Below are positions 16,367 through 23,390 of a stretch of DNA of 35,463 nt, piece after piece. A program made the translations under genes and the position numbers. The stretch covers positions 1 through 35,463 of the forward strand of contig CAVKTI010000018.1 of NCBI GenBank assembly GCA_963659365.1. Direction: 5' to 3'. Position 1 is the stretch's first letter; every line of letters begins with the position of its first letter. Below the pieces are notes generated by a model, which was not told where the DNA came from, did no database searches, and saw only the letters and a program-made list of their open reading frames with translations. The DNA is from W0P28-013 sp963659365. GTDB taxonomy: Bacteria; Bacteroidota; Bacteroidia; Bacteroidales; Paludibacteraceae.

Positions 16367-16800
16367 TGGACGCAAAGCCGCTTTTCACGGGTGAAGCGAT
16401 CTATCGGCTCATACCGCAGCGGCCGCCTATCGTGATGATAGACACGCTGATTGACGCGACCGATGGCGAAGCCCGCACCGCACTGACTGTCGCTGCCGAC
16501 AACATTTTTTGTTCGGCGAGGCAGTTGCGCGAGCCAGGACTGATTGAGCATATCGCTCAATCGGCGGCGGCTTTTGCTGGTTTTGCCACCTACAAACAGG
16601 GCTTGCCGCCCAAGTTGGGCTACATCGGCGAATTGAAAAAAATCCGCATCAATGCGCTGCCGCTCGTGGGCGACACGCTGCACACTACGCTGCGCGTGCT
16701 TGGCGAGGCGGCTGGCATTACGCTGCTCGACGCCGAAACGCGCGTTGGCGACACTGTGGTGGCCGCTGGGCAGATGAAAATTTTTATCAAAGAAGAGTAG
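16366..16800 (+). CDS. 3-hydroxyacyl-ACP dehydratase, hot-dog fold
   Basis: The 144-aa hot-dog fold protein is related to FabZ/FabA and to the aryl-polyene dehydratases. It contains LIPQRPPIVMIDTLID and REPGLIEHIAQSAAAFAGF, where Glu-His in the central helix region supplies the catalytic acid position, then PPKLGYIGELKKIRINALP. It should remove water from 3-hydroxyacyl-ACP to build the conjugated chain. The first-helix His of FabZ (PHRxPF) is replaced: the text is PQRPPI, so Gln stands where His would be. The start ATG overlaps the ACP2 stop. The operon ends at the terminator at 16860. Confidence 0.82.
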   Translation: MDAKPLFTGEAIYRLIPQRPPIVMIDTLIDATDGEARTALTVAADNIFCSARQLREPGLIEHIAQSAAAFAGFATYKQGLPPKLGYIGELKKIRINALPLVGDTLHTTLRVLGEAAGITLLDAETRVGDTVVAAGQMKIFIKEE

Positions 16801-16859
16801 GAATGCGCGAATGCGTCCTTTCCCATTCCCTCCGAAGGGGGGGAAGCCACTTTCGAACT

Positions 16860-16896
16860 AAAAAATGCTCCTATCGAAGATAGAGGCATTTTTTTT
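16860..16896. terminator. rho-independent terminator, probably bidirectional
   Basis: The imperfect hairpin AATGC-TC-CTATC, GAA, GATAG-AG-GCATT is flanked by A6 on the left and T8 on the right. It follows the dehydratase gene by 60 nt and closes the KS1-ACP-ACP-dehydratase unit. Confidence 0.8.
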
Positions 16897-16962
16897 ATCG
16901 CTGTCCGCTAAAACTTTTTGTGAGGTAAAAATAGCTCACCCGATAAATCTAGGGGGGGAAGT

Positions 16963-16992
16963 TTTGTTTTTGAGATAAAAGTCCTACCTTTG
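16963..16992 (+). promoter_or_regulatory. promoter of the truncated aroE
   Basis: TTTG (16963-16966), an 18-nt spacer and TACCTTTG (16985-16992), followed 4 nt later by the ATG at 16997. It is a near-consensus promoter that now drives a broken gene. Confidence 0.65.
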
Positions 16993-16996
16993 TTGC

Positions 16997-17526
16997 ATGA
17001 ACAATCAAGGACTATTAGCATTGGCGCAGTCAATACCATAAAGTTCGACCGACAGGGCGACCGCTGCCGCATGGTGGGCTACAACACCGATGCCATCGCC
17101 TTTGAACAGTCGCTGCGGCCGTTGCTTGCGCCGCACCACGACAAAGCCCTTGTGCTGGGTACTGGCGGCGCATCGCGGGCGGTTACCTTTGTACTCAACA
17201 AACTCGGTATAGAATGGATTTATGTGTCGCGCGAAGCAGGCCCATGCCGCCTCGACTACGCCGAAACCGATGCCGAAGTGGTGGCTGCGCACCGCCTAAT
17301 AATCAACACCACACCGCTCGGCATGTATCCCGAGGTGGAGGGCTATCCCGACATTCCCTACCGCGCACTGACACCGCAACATCTGCTGTTCGATTTGGTC
17401 TATAATCCCACCAAAACCCAATTTCTCGCCAAGGGCGAAGCATTTGGCGCAACCATAAAAAACGGCACCGAAATGTTGCACCTACAAGCCGAAGCCGCCT
17501 ACCGCATTTGGACAGCGGCAGAGTAG
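16997..17526 (+). pseudogene. aroE: aroE (shikimate dehydrogenase) with internal 5' deletion
   Basis: From about 17015 the frame reads IGAVNTI, VGYNTDAIAF, LGTGGASRAVTFVLNKLGI (NADP-binding), INTTPLGMYP, FDLVYNPTKTQFL and NGTEMLHLQAEAAYRIW. That is the second two-thirds of AroE with normal motifs. The first 70-75 residues, which form the shikimate-binding half and include the catalytic Lys, are missing. The promoter-linked ATG opens MNNQGLL, which resembles an AroE start, but that frame stops after 14 codons. The two frames meet within a few bases, which fits an internal deletion with a frameshift. A TTG at 16990 could start the downstream frame, but the product would lack the active site. 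Confidence 0.75.
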
Positions 17527-17714
17527 GCGAGTGAGGGAAAGTATGGCTAAATACTTGAGATTTTTCGTTCATTTCTTTTGACGACCAAAAGAAACGAACC
17601 AATTTTGCGATTTAGCGTTCGCGTTCCGAAACGCCTCAAATTTTCAAATTTTCAAATCTTCAAATTTTCAAATAGTTGAAATATCGCTGCTGGTTCGTAG
17701 TGAAATGCGTACCA
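17527..17714. repeat. left junction region of the restriction-modification insert
   Basis: No gene. A 9-bp hairpin TTTCTTTTG-ACGAC-CAAAAGAAA (17572-17594) is extended by GTTC/GAAC around one mismatch. About four tandem AAATTTTC units follow near 17635-17672. Base composition turns AT-rich here. Confidence 0.6.
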
Positions 17715-17746
17715 TTTGCATATTTCAGAAAAAATACATACCTTTG
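17715..17746 (+). promoter_or_regulatory. consensus promoter of the structured RNA
   Basis: TTTG (17715-17718), exactly 20 nt, then TACCTTTG (17739-17746). This is as good a Bacteroidota promoter as any in the window. Expected transcription start near 17752. Confidence 0.8.
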
Positions 17747-17751
17747 CAATA

Positions 17752-17974
17752 GTATCTGTTCGCCGAGTGGAGTGCGGCGGCAGAGGCACAACATACCACT
17801 CCAAACTTTAGCGTTTGCTATTGTTCTATTCGCATTGAAATGTGGAAGTTTCAAAAAGACAGAATAGGAACAAGTCATGCAAACGCCCACGCTATCTTGC
17901 GTGGGCGCGACTTGTATTCTGTCAGGCATCTTCCACAGCCGCAATGCGAGCAAGTTACGCTCGCGTTTTTTTTT
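17752..17974 (+). ncRNA. structured RNA or leader ahead of the restriction-modification genes
   Basis: The segment of about 220 nt has its own promoter and terminator and no credible reading frame. Its 5' part can form a pseudoknot: CGCCG (17761-17765) pairs with CGGCG (17775-17779), and loop bases GGAGTG (17769-17774) pair with CACTCC (17797-17802). Its 3' part is a rod of about 118 nt (17831-17948) built from nested arms: CGCATTG/CAATGCG, TGTGGAAG/CTTCCACA, GACAGAATA/TATTCTGTC, ACAAGTC/GACTTGT and CGCCCACGC/GCGTGGGCG around a TATCTT loop. A terminator hairpin with T9 ends it. The layout of promoter, structure and terminator resembles what I recall of the Bacteroidales-1 RNA motif, and a 6S-like rod is another option; neither can be confirmed by eye. 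Confidence 0.7.
17946..17974 (+). terminator. terminator at the end of the structured RNA
   Basis: GCGAGC (17946-17951) pairs with GCTCGC (17959-17964), followed by G and nine T (17966-17974). Its 5' arm shares bases with the outer arm of the long rod (CAATGCG, 17942-17948), so rod and terminator compete. That is what an attenuator would need. Confidence 0.75.
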
Positions 17975-18017
17975 GTGCGTATAGAGCAATGGGAAACTGC
18001 CCTAACATTTATGCACA

Positions 18018-19940
18018 ATGCCCAACTACGAGAAACAGACCGACCGCATTATTGGTAATCTGCTCAATTATGCCCAAATTGCCTACACCGAGAACGGCAG
18101 TAACATTGAACCAATCTGTGAGGCGTTACGCACGGCTTCTAAACGGGGTACGGGAAAGAAAGGCTTCCCCGAGTTCGTGGCGCAGGTAGGCGATTTTATC
18201 ATTGTCATAGAGGACAAAGCAGACACGGACAAGCACATTAAGTTCCTTGACGACCGCCGTACGAACTTGCTGATGGACAATAGTTCTATTACGGACTATG
18301 CCGTCAATGGAGCAGTACATTATGGGCAAAAGATTGTTATGGGCAGTCCGTTCAAAAAAGTATTTGCTTTTGGGTGCAGCGGTACGGAGCAGGGCAGAAT
18401 GAAGATACAGCCCGTCTATATCACTCCCGCCGGATACCAAATCATCAAACCGCAACAGGACTTTTCGCAGTTTACCGCTACCAACATTGAGAATTTCTAT
18501 CAAACAGAGGTACTCAACCACAAGACTGCCGAACAAATCGAACTGGAAAACATACTGAACAGCGCACAAAAACTGCACGAAGACCTCCACACTTACGGCT
18601 CGCTGAGCAATCTTGAAAAACCGGTTGTGGTATCGGCTATTCTGCTTGCATTGCAGAACGAAGATTTCGATACCGAGCAATTGACAGGAGACGCTGTTGA
18701 TACCGATGGAGCAAAGATATTTCGTGCCGTAGAAGAATATATGAGTAGAGTAAAAGTGGCTCCCGAACAAAAGAAATCGCAAGTACTCGACCAGTTCCGT
18801 TTTATTGCCAACCGCCCGAATCTTTCTGCTGCGAATAGTCGCCTTGGCAGAACTCCGTTGCGCTATTTTGCCGAGTATCTCTATTCCCGTGTGCTGACGG
18901 CATTCAACTACAATAGTGCCGAAGATGTACTCGGACGGTTCTATGGTGAGTTTATGAGTTACAGCGGGGGCGATGGACAGTCGTTGGGCATTATTCTTAC
19001 TCCGAAACATATAACTACGCTTTTCTGCGAACTGCTGGAACTCAAGCCAACGGACAAAATACTCGACCCTTGCTGCGGCACAGGCGGTTTCCTCGTGGCA
19101 GCTATGCAACAGATGTTATCCAAAGCCCGCACACAGCAGCAGCGTAACGAAATCAAACGCGACCAATTGCACGGCATAGAGATGAACGAGGGTATGTTCT
19201 CGATCGCTACTACCAATATGATACTGCGGGGAGATGGCAAGAGCAATCTTGTATGTAATGATTTCTTCCGTTTTACCGCAGAGGAGTTGCGCCAAAAACA
19301 TTTCACGGTTGGGATGATGAACCCGCCGTACTCGCTGGCAAAAGGCAAAGATACCGCACACTTAAGCGAGTTGCACTTTATCAGCCACCTTCTCGACTCG
19401 CTCGACGAGGGCGCACGATGTGCAGTCATCGTGCCGCAATCAACTATGGTCGGTAAGACAAAAGAGGACAAAGGAGAGAAGGAGTATATCCTTCAGCATC
19501 ATACATTGGAAGGCGTTATCACACTCAACCCGCAAACCTTCTTTGGCGTAGGTGTTAATCCCGTGATAGCCATATTTCGTGCGCACTGCCCGCACCCCGA
19601 TAACTATTATGCCAAATTCGTTAACTTCAAGGATGACGGCTACGAGGTACAGCGAAATATCGGTCTGCTTCCCACAGAGCGAGCCGCCGAACGAAAGAAG
19701 TTGCTATTGGATTGTTGGCTCAATAATAAGCCTGTGCATACCGACTTTATGGTGCGCTCTACGGTGTTGCCCGACGACGAGTGGCTGCACTCGTTCTACT
19801 ATTTCAATGACACCATTCCTACCGAAGCCGACTTTGAAAAGACAATGGCAGACTACCTGACTTTTGAGTTCAATATGGTTACCCACGGCAGAGGGTATTT
19901 GTTTAACAATGCACAGAACAACAACACACAAAACATCTAA
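18018..19940 (+). CDS. BcgI-like type IIB restriction enzyme, nuclease-methyltransferase subunit
   Basis: The 640-aa protein is close to the length I recall for BcgI subunit A. The N-terminal domain has a PD-(D/E)xK-type nuclease pattern: Glu52 (FPEFV), Asp59 (VGDF) and Glu65-Asp-Lys67 (VIEDK). A helical linker follows. The N6-adenine methyltransferase domain has motif I ILDPCCGTGGF (Asp350 onward) and motif IV NPPY (435-438). One polypeptide should therefore cut and methylate DNA when paired with a specificity subunit. No separate HsdR is present, which fits type IIB rather than type I. Codon use and base composition look less GC-biased than the flanking pigment genes, suggesting acquisition. 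Confidence 0.85.
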   Translation: MPNYEKQTDRIIGNLLNYAQIAYTENGSNIEPICEALRTASKRGTGKKGFPEFVAQVGDFIIVIEDKADTDKHIKFLDDRRTNLLMDNSSITDYAVNGAVHYGQKIVMGSPFKKVFAFGCSGTEQGRMKIQPVYITPAGYQIIKPQQDFSQFTATNIENFYQTEVLNHKTAEQIELENILNSAQKLHEDLHTYGSLSNLEKPVVVSAILLALQNEDFDTEQLTGDAVDTDGAKIFRAVEEYMSRVKVAPEQKKSQVLDQFRFIANRPNLSAANSRLGRTPLRYFAEYLYSRVLTAFNYNSAEDVLGRFYGEFMSYSGGDGQSLGIILTPKHITTLFCELLELKPTDKILDPCCGTGGFLVAAMQQMLSKARTQQQRNEIKRDQLHGIEMNEGMFSIATTNMILRGDGKSNLVCNDFFRFTAEELRQKHFTVGMMNPPYSLAKGKDTAHLSELHFISHLLDSLDEGARCAVIVPQSTMVGKTKEDKGEKEYILQHHTLEGVITLNPQTFFGVGVNPVIAIFRAHCPHPDNYYAKFVNFKDDGYEVQRNIGLLPTERAAERKKLLLDCWLNNKPVHTDFMVRSTVLPDDEWLHSFYYFNDTIPTEADFEKTMADYLTFEFNMVTHGRGYLFNNAQNNNTQNI

Positions 19941-20156
19941 CAATTACTGGGGACGCAGAAAACTCACTGGGATGTGAAGCGTAAGGCAGGTGTGCGTAGC
20001 ACACTGTAGCGATACGAAATAATCGTTTGAGCCCTTGGCGAAATAAGAAGCCCGGTGGGCTGAGTAGAACTCCTTATCGCCTCGCCTGCGGCAATAGTAT
20101 CAACAACCACTGGGGACGTGGGCGCCTCGCCTGCGGACAATAAAAAAAGCAACAAC
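19941..20156 (+). other. structured non-coding spacer between the two restriction-modification subunits
   Basis: The 216-bp gap inside what should be a tight two-gene operon has no credible gene. A 15-nt direct repeat with 13 matches (CAA..ACTGGGGACG) starts at 19941 and 20104. A 14-nt exact repeat CGCCTCGCCTGCGG occurs at 20078 and 20123. Hairpins include GTGTGC-GTA-GCACAC (19990-20004) and AGCCC-GGT-GGGCT (20049-20061). A GTG at 20118 would extend the next frame through the second repeat copy. The content looks like an inserted small element or an RNA structure; I cannot name it. Confidence 0.5.
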
Positions 20157-21206
20157 ATGAAGACATTACAAGAATGTACTTGGAAAGAGTTCCAAATTTC
20201 TAATGTGTTTGATGTTTCTGGAACTATCACAACACCTCCAACTAAACTTATAGCAGGAGGAAACACGCCCCGTGTTACCTGTGCTGCAACGAACAATGGT
20301 TTGGATAGTTTCTACACCAACAAGCCGACTGAAAAAGGAGGAGTTCTCACTATTGATAGTGCGACTATTGGCTTTGTGGGCTATCATCCCTATGATTTTA
20401 TAGCCACAGACCATGTGGAGAAATTGACCCTAAAAAATGGAGATAGACTATCCTATTTAGCAGGATTGTTCGTGAAAGGAGTCATAGAGAAAGCAATAGG
20501 TACAAAATATGGTTATGGCTATAAATTTGCCCAACAGCGAATAAAGCGCCAAACAATTATTCTCCCCACAACCCCGGATGGCACACCCGATTGGCAGTAT
20601 ATGGAAGACTATATGCGTGCAGTAGAGCATAAACTCCTCTCCCAAGCCCTACCCGCCATCCAAGAAAAAGCAGATAAGCAGAGTAATCTTCCACTGCCTA
20701 CTTTGGAGAAACAGAATTGGAAAGAGTTTGCTCTCAATGAGGTATTCAGTATAAAAGCCACACGAAGTGGCATTGATAGAAACAAACTTGTTGCAGGCAA
20801 CGGCGATACACCGTATATTACCCGTTCTGATGCAAATAACGGGTGGGATAGTTTTATCTGTGAGCAACCAAAATACAATAAAGACAAAGGCAATGTGTTA
20901 TCCATCGGATTGGATACACAAACTGTATTCTACCAGCCTTGCTCTTTCTATACGGGGCAAAATATACAAGTATTCAGTAATCCGCACCTGAATAGATATG
21001 TAGCCGCCTTTATCATACCCCTGCTAAAAATCCAACTCCAAAAGTTCAATTGGGGAGGTAATGGTGCAACGCTTGGACGCTTGAAAAGGTCAAAACTCCT
21101 TCTCCCCACAACCCCCGACGGCACACCGGACTATGCCTATATGGAGAACTATATGCGCTCACTCGAAGCCAAACAAATACAGCGTTATCTCGACTACAAA
21201 TCCTAA
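20157..21206 (+). CDS. BcgI-like specificity (B) subunit
   Basis: The 349-aa protein has a clear internal two-fold repeat. Each half begins with WKEF (residue 9 and about 195) and ends with LLPTTPDGTPD(W/Y).YME(D/N)YMR plus a helix. Each half holds one target-recognition domain, so the site should be two half-sites split by a spacer, as for BcgI. The length is close to the roughly 340 aa I recall for BcgI subunit B. It is AT-richer than its neighbours. I use the ATG at 20157; the in-frame GTG at 20118 lies in the repeat-containing spacer. Confidence 0.83.
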   Translation: MKTLQECTWKEFQISNVFDVSGTITTPPTKLIAGGNTPRVTCAATNNGLDSFYTNKPTEKGGVLTIDSATIGFVGYHPYDFIATDHVEKLTLKNGDRLSYLAGLFVKGVIEKAIGTKYGYGYKFAQQRIKRQTIILPTTPDGTPDWQYMEDYMRAVEHKLLSQALPAIQEKADKQSNLPLPTLEKQNWKEFALNEVFSIKATRSGIDRNKLVAGNGDTPYITRSDANNGWDSFICEQPKYNKDKGNVLSIGLDTQTVFYQPCSFYTGQNIQVFSNPHLNRYVAAFIIPLLKIQLQKFNWGGNGATLGRLKRSKLLLPTTPDGTPDYAYMENYMRSLEAKQIQRYLDYKS

Positions 21207-21258
21207 TTTTTGTTAAAAACTATCGGCGGCAGGTGGCGGTAGAATGGATTTTTATTTG

Positions 21259-21266
21259 TAATTTTG
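21259..21266 (+). promoter_or_regulatory. possible -7 element for the lyase gene
   Basis: TAATTTTG fits TAnnTTTG and lies 29 nt before the ATG at 21295. No TTTG is found at the expected -33 position. Confidence 0.45.
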
Positions 21267-21294
21267 CAGTTCGTTATGGCTTATACCGTTGCTT

Positions 21295-22791
21295 ATGGAA
21301 TTGCAAGAACTTGAATCCATTGTGTTTGGCGGCAAACCGCTGATTTTGAGCGACAAATCGCTCGAAAAAGTGGACGAATGCTACCGCTTTTTGTCCGAAT
21401 TTGCCAAGGACAAGGTCATCTACGGCATCAACACGGGCTTCGGTCCGATGGCGCAATACCGCGTAACCGACGACCACCTGCTGCAACTGCAGTACAACAT
21501 CATACGCAGCCACTCCACTGGGGCTGGGCAGCCTTTGCCTGCCGAATGCGTGAAAGCCGCCATGGTGTCGCGGCTCTGCACATTTCTCAATGGCAAATCG
21601 GGCATTCACACCGACACGGTGCGGCTGTTGCAGGAGTTTATCAATCGCGACATCATTCCTGTCGTTCCCGAACACGGCAGCGTGGGCGCAAGCGGCGATT
21701 TGGTGCAGTTGGCGCATCTGGCACTGGCGTTGATAGGCGAGGGCGATGTGTTCTACAAGGGCGAACGCCGTGTGGCTGCCGATGTGATGCGCGAAAACGG
21801 TCTTGAACCGCTGAAAATGTATTTGCGCGAAGGCTTGGCCATAACCAACGGCACCGCCGTGATGACGGGCATCGGGCTGGTCAATCTGGTGCGCGCCAAA
21901 CAGTTGTACCGCGCTGCGATAGGTGCATCGGTGCTGGTGAACGAGGTGGTGTCGTCGTACGACGACTTTATGGCCGCCGAACTGAACAGTCTGAAAAATC
22001 ACGATGGGCAGAACGAGGTGGCGGCCGAAATGCGCCGTCTGTCGGCAGGAAGCCAATGCCTTTACAAGCGCGCCGAAAAACTCTACAACCACCACGAAGA
22101 GGCCACATTCGACCACAAAGTGCAGCCCTATTATTCGCTGCGTTGCGTGCCGCAGATACTCGGCCCAGTGCTCGATACCATCAAATTTACCGAAAAAATT
22201 TTGGTCGAAGAACTCAACTCGGCCGACGACAACCCGATAGTCGATCCCGAAACGCGCACGGTTTATCACGGCGGCAATTTCCACGGCGACTATGTGTCGT
22301 TCGAGATGGACAAATTGAAGATAGCCGTTACCAAAATGACGATGCTCATGGAGCGGCAGATGAACTACATTTTCCACGACCGCATCAACGGCATTTTGCC
22401 GCCATTTGTCAATTTGGGCGTGTTGGGGCTGAACTACGGTTTGCAAGCGTCGCAGTTTACTGCTACATCGACTACCGCCGAATGCCAAACGCTGTCGATG
22501 CCGAACTATGTGCATAGCATTCCAAACAACAATGATAATCAGGACATTGTGAGCATGGGCACCAATTCGGCACTCATTTGCCGCCGCGTGGTCGAAAACG
22601 CCTTCCAAGTGATGGCCATTCACTACATGGCTTTGGTGCAAGCCGTCGATTGCCTGAAAATAGCCGACCGCCTGTCGCCAGCCACACGCCAAATCTACAC
22701 CGATGTGCGTGCCATCGTGCCAGTTTTCGTCGAAGACACACCCAAATTCAAAGAGATAGAACGAGTGATAGAACACTTGAAAAAGAGTTAG
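21295..22791 (+). CDS. tyrosine ammonia-lyase (aromatic ammonia-lyase family)
   Basis: The 498-aa protein forms its MIO cofactor from Ala132-Ser133-Gly134 in EHGSVGASGDLVQLAH. Other family blocks are VIYGINTGFGPMAQYR, QYNIIRSHSTGAG (Ser72-His73 at the substrate-selectivity position), YYSLRCVPQILGPVL, NPIVDPETRTVYHGGNFHGD and SIPNNNDNQDIVSMGTNSA. Many of these match, from memory, the characterised tyrosine lyase of Flavobacterium johnsoniae better than hutH. It should convert tyrosine to p-coumarate, the aryl starter of flexirubins and aryl polyenes. ATG 21295 is preferred to the TTG at 21289. The 3' end runs into repeat words immediately after the stop. Confidence 0.87.
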   Translation: MELQELESIVFGGKPLILSDKSLEKVDECYRFLSEFAKDKVIYGINTGFGPMAQYRVTDDHLLQLQYNIIRSHSTGAGQPLPAECVKAAMVSRLCTFLNGKSGIHTDTVRLLQEFINRDIIPVVPEHGSVGASGDLVQLAHLALALIGEGDVFYKGERRVAADVMRENGLEPLKMYLREGLAITNGTAVMTGIGLVNLVRAKQLYRAAIGASVLVNEVVSSYDDFMAAELNSLKNHDGQNEVAAEMRRLSAGSQCLYKRAEKLYNHHEEATFDHKVQPYYSLRCVPQILGPVLDTIKFTEKILVEELNSADDNPIVDPETRTVYHGGNFHGDYVSFEMDKLKIAVTKMTMLMERQMNYIFHDRINGILPPFVNLGVLGLNYGLQASQFTATSTTAECQTLSMPNYVHSIPNNNDNQDIVSMGTNSALICRRVVENAFQVMAIHYMALVQAVDCLKIADRLSPATRQIYTDVRAIVPVFVEDTPKFKEIERVIEHLKKS

Positions 22792-22818
22792 GAATTAGGA
22801 ATTAGGAGTGAGAAGTGA

Positions 22819-22833
22819 TGCGGCGAAGCCGCA
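22819..22833. repeat. TGCGGC-NNN-GCCGCA hairpin, copy 2
   Basis: Six-base-pair stem, loop GAA, 27 nt after the lyase stop. Confidence 0.75.
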
Positions 22834-22942
22834 ATTTCAGAATTTCAGATTTCAAATTTCAGATTTCAGATTTCAAATTTCAAATTAGGTTTATCAACTC
22901 TCCAAATAACCAAATAACCAGAAACATAGAAACTTAGAAACA

Positions 22943-22962
22943 AAAATTGCGGTAGCAATTTT
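22943..22962. repeat. AAAATTGC-GNNA-GCAATTTT hairpin, copy 3
   Basis: Same stem as the other copies; tetraloop GGTA. Confidence 0.8.
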
Positions 22963-23155
22963 GAAAAACACAGAAACTTATAAATTAGAAACTAGAAATT
23001 AGAAATTAGAAATAACTTTTCACTTTACACACTTTATGCACTTTATACACTTTATACACTTTCACACTTTCACACTTTCACACTTTCACACTTTCATACT
23101 TTCATACTTTCATACTTTCATACTTTCATACTTTCACACCTTCATACTGAGAAAA

Positions 23156-23389
23156 ATGACAATTACAGATAAATTGATTGATTGCTTGAGTGGCGAGTTT
23201 GAAGTGCCGCGCGAGAAGTTCAGCGACACTGCGTTGCTGAAAGACGATTTGGGTTTTGATAGCCTCGATATGGTCGATGTGGTGGTGCTGATAAACCAAG
23301 AATTCGATGTGAAATTGAAGGCCGAAGATTTTGTCGGTTGCCGAACTTTCGGACAGTTGGTCGAACTTGTAGCCAAACGCGCAAAATAG
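23156..23389 (+). CDS. acyl carrier protein, ACP3
   Basis: The 77-aa ACP has the phosphopantetheine Ser in LGFDSLDMVDVVV and a preceding DTALLKDDL segment like that of fatty-acid ACPs. It is less similar to ACP1/ACP2 than they are to each other. The start ATG follows the 8-bp array directly. The acyltransferase gene begins one base after its stop, so the two are co-translated and this ACP may be the acyl donor for that enzyme (inference). Confidence 0.9.
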   Translation: MTITDKLIDCLSGEFEVPREKFSDTALLKDDLGFDSLDMVDVVVLINQEFDVKLKAEDFVGCRTFGQLVELVAKRAK

Positions 23390-23390
23390 T

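Larger units (their letters stand above)
22792..23155. repeat. 364-bp modular repeat block upstream of ACP3
   Basis: No gene. In order: GGAATTA words; a TGCGGC-GAA-GCCGCA hairpin (22819-22833); TTTCAGAT/TTTCAAAT units (about 22835-22887); CCAAATAA and GAAACATA words; a GNNA-loop hairpin (22943-22962); GAAACTA/GAAATTA words; then about 14 tandem 8-bp ACTTTCAC/ACTTTCAT units (about 23030-23148) ending a few nt before the ACP start. An upstream in-frame ATG (23036) would translate this array and is not a plausible start. Confidence 0.85.

Noticed and set aside
12782..16800. The KS1-ACP-ACP-dehydratase set as the primary fatty-acid synthesis operon
   Set aside because: Duplicated ACPs, an acyltransferase and a PepSY-like partner, and the nearby lyase, LolA and GT2-DUF2062 genes fit a specialised aryl-polyene-type locus better.
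17752..17974. The structured RNA as a signal-recognition-particle RNA or tmRNA
   Set aside because: There is no SRP-type GGAA tetraloop with its conserved internal loop, no tRNA-like ends and no tag reading frame.
17840..18058. A 72-codon frame running through the long hairpin and terminator ahead of the restriction-modification genes
   Set aside because: It reads through both arms of the inverted repeat and the T-run, overlaps the next gene and has a composition dictated by the structure, so it is unlikely to be translated.
19941..20156. Possible diversity-generating retroelement or group II intron remnant
   Set aside because: No reverse transcriptase, no adenine-biased template/variable pair and no recognisable domain V stem; only direct repeats and hairpins can be supported.
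21295..22791. Assignment as histidine ammonia-lyase (hutH)
   Set aside because: No other hut genes are nearby, the context is ketosynthase/ACP genes, and several long motifs agree with the remembered tyrosine lyase of Flavobacterium.
23036..23155. A 40-residue N-terminal extension of ACP3 made of His-Phe-Thr-Phe-type repeats
   Set aside because: It is a translation of the ACTTTCAC array; a normal ACP begins at the ATG at 23156.
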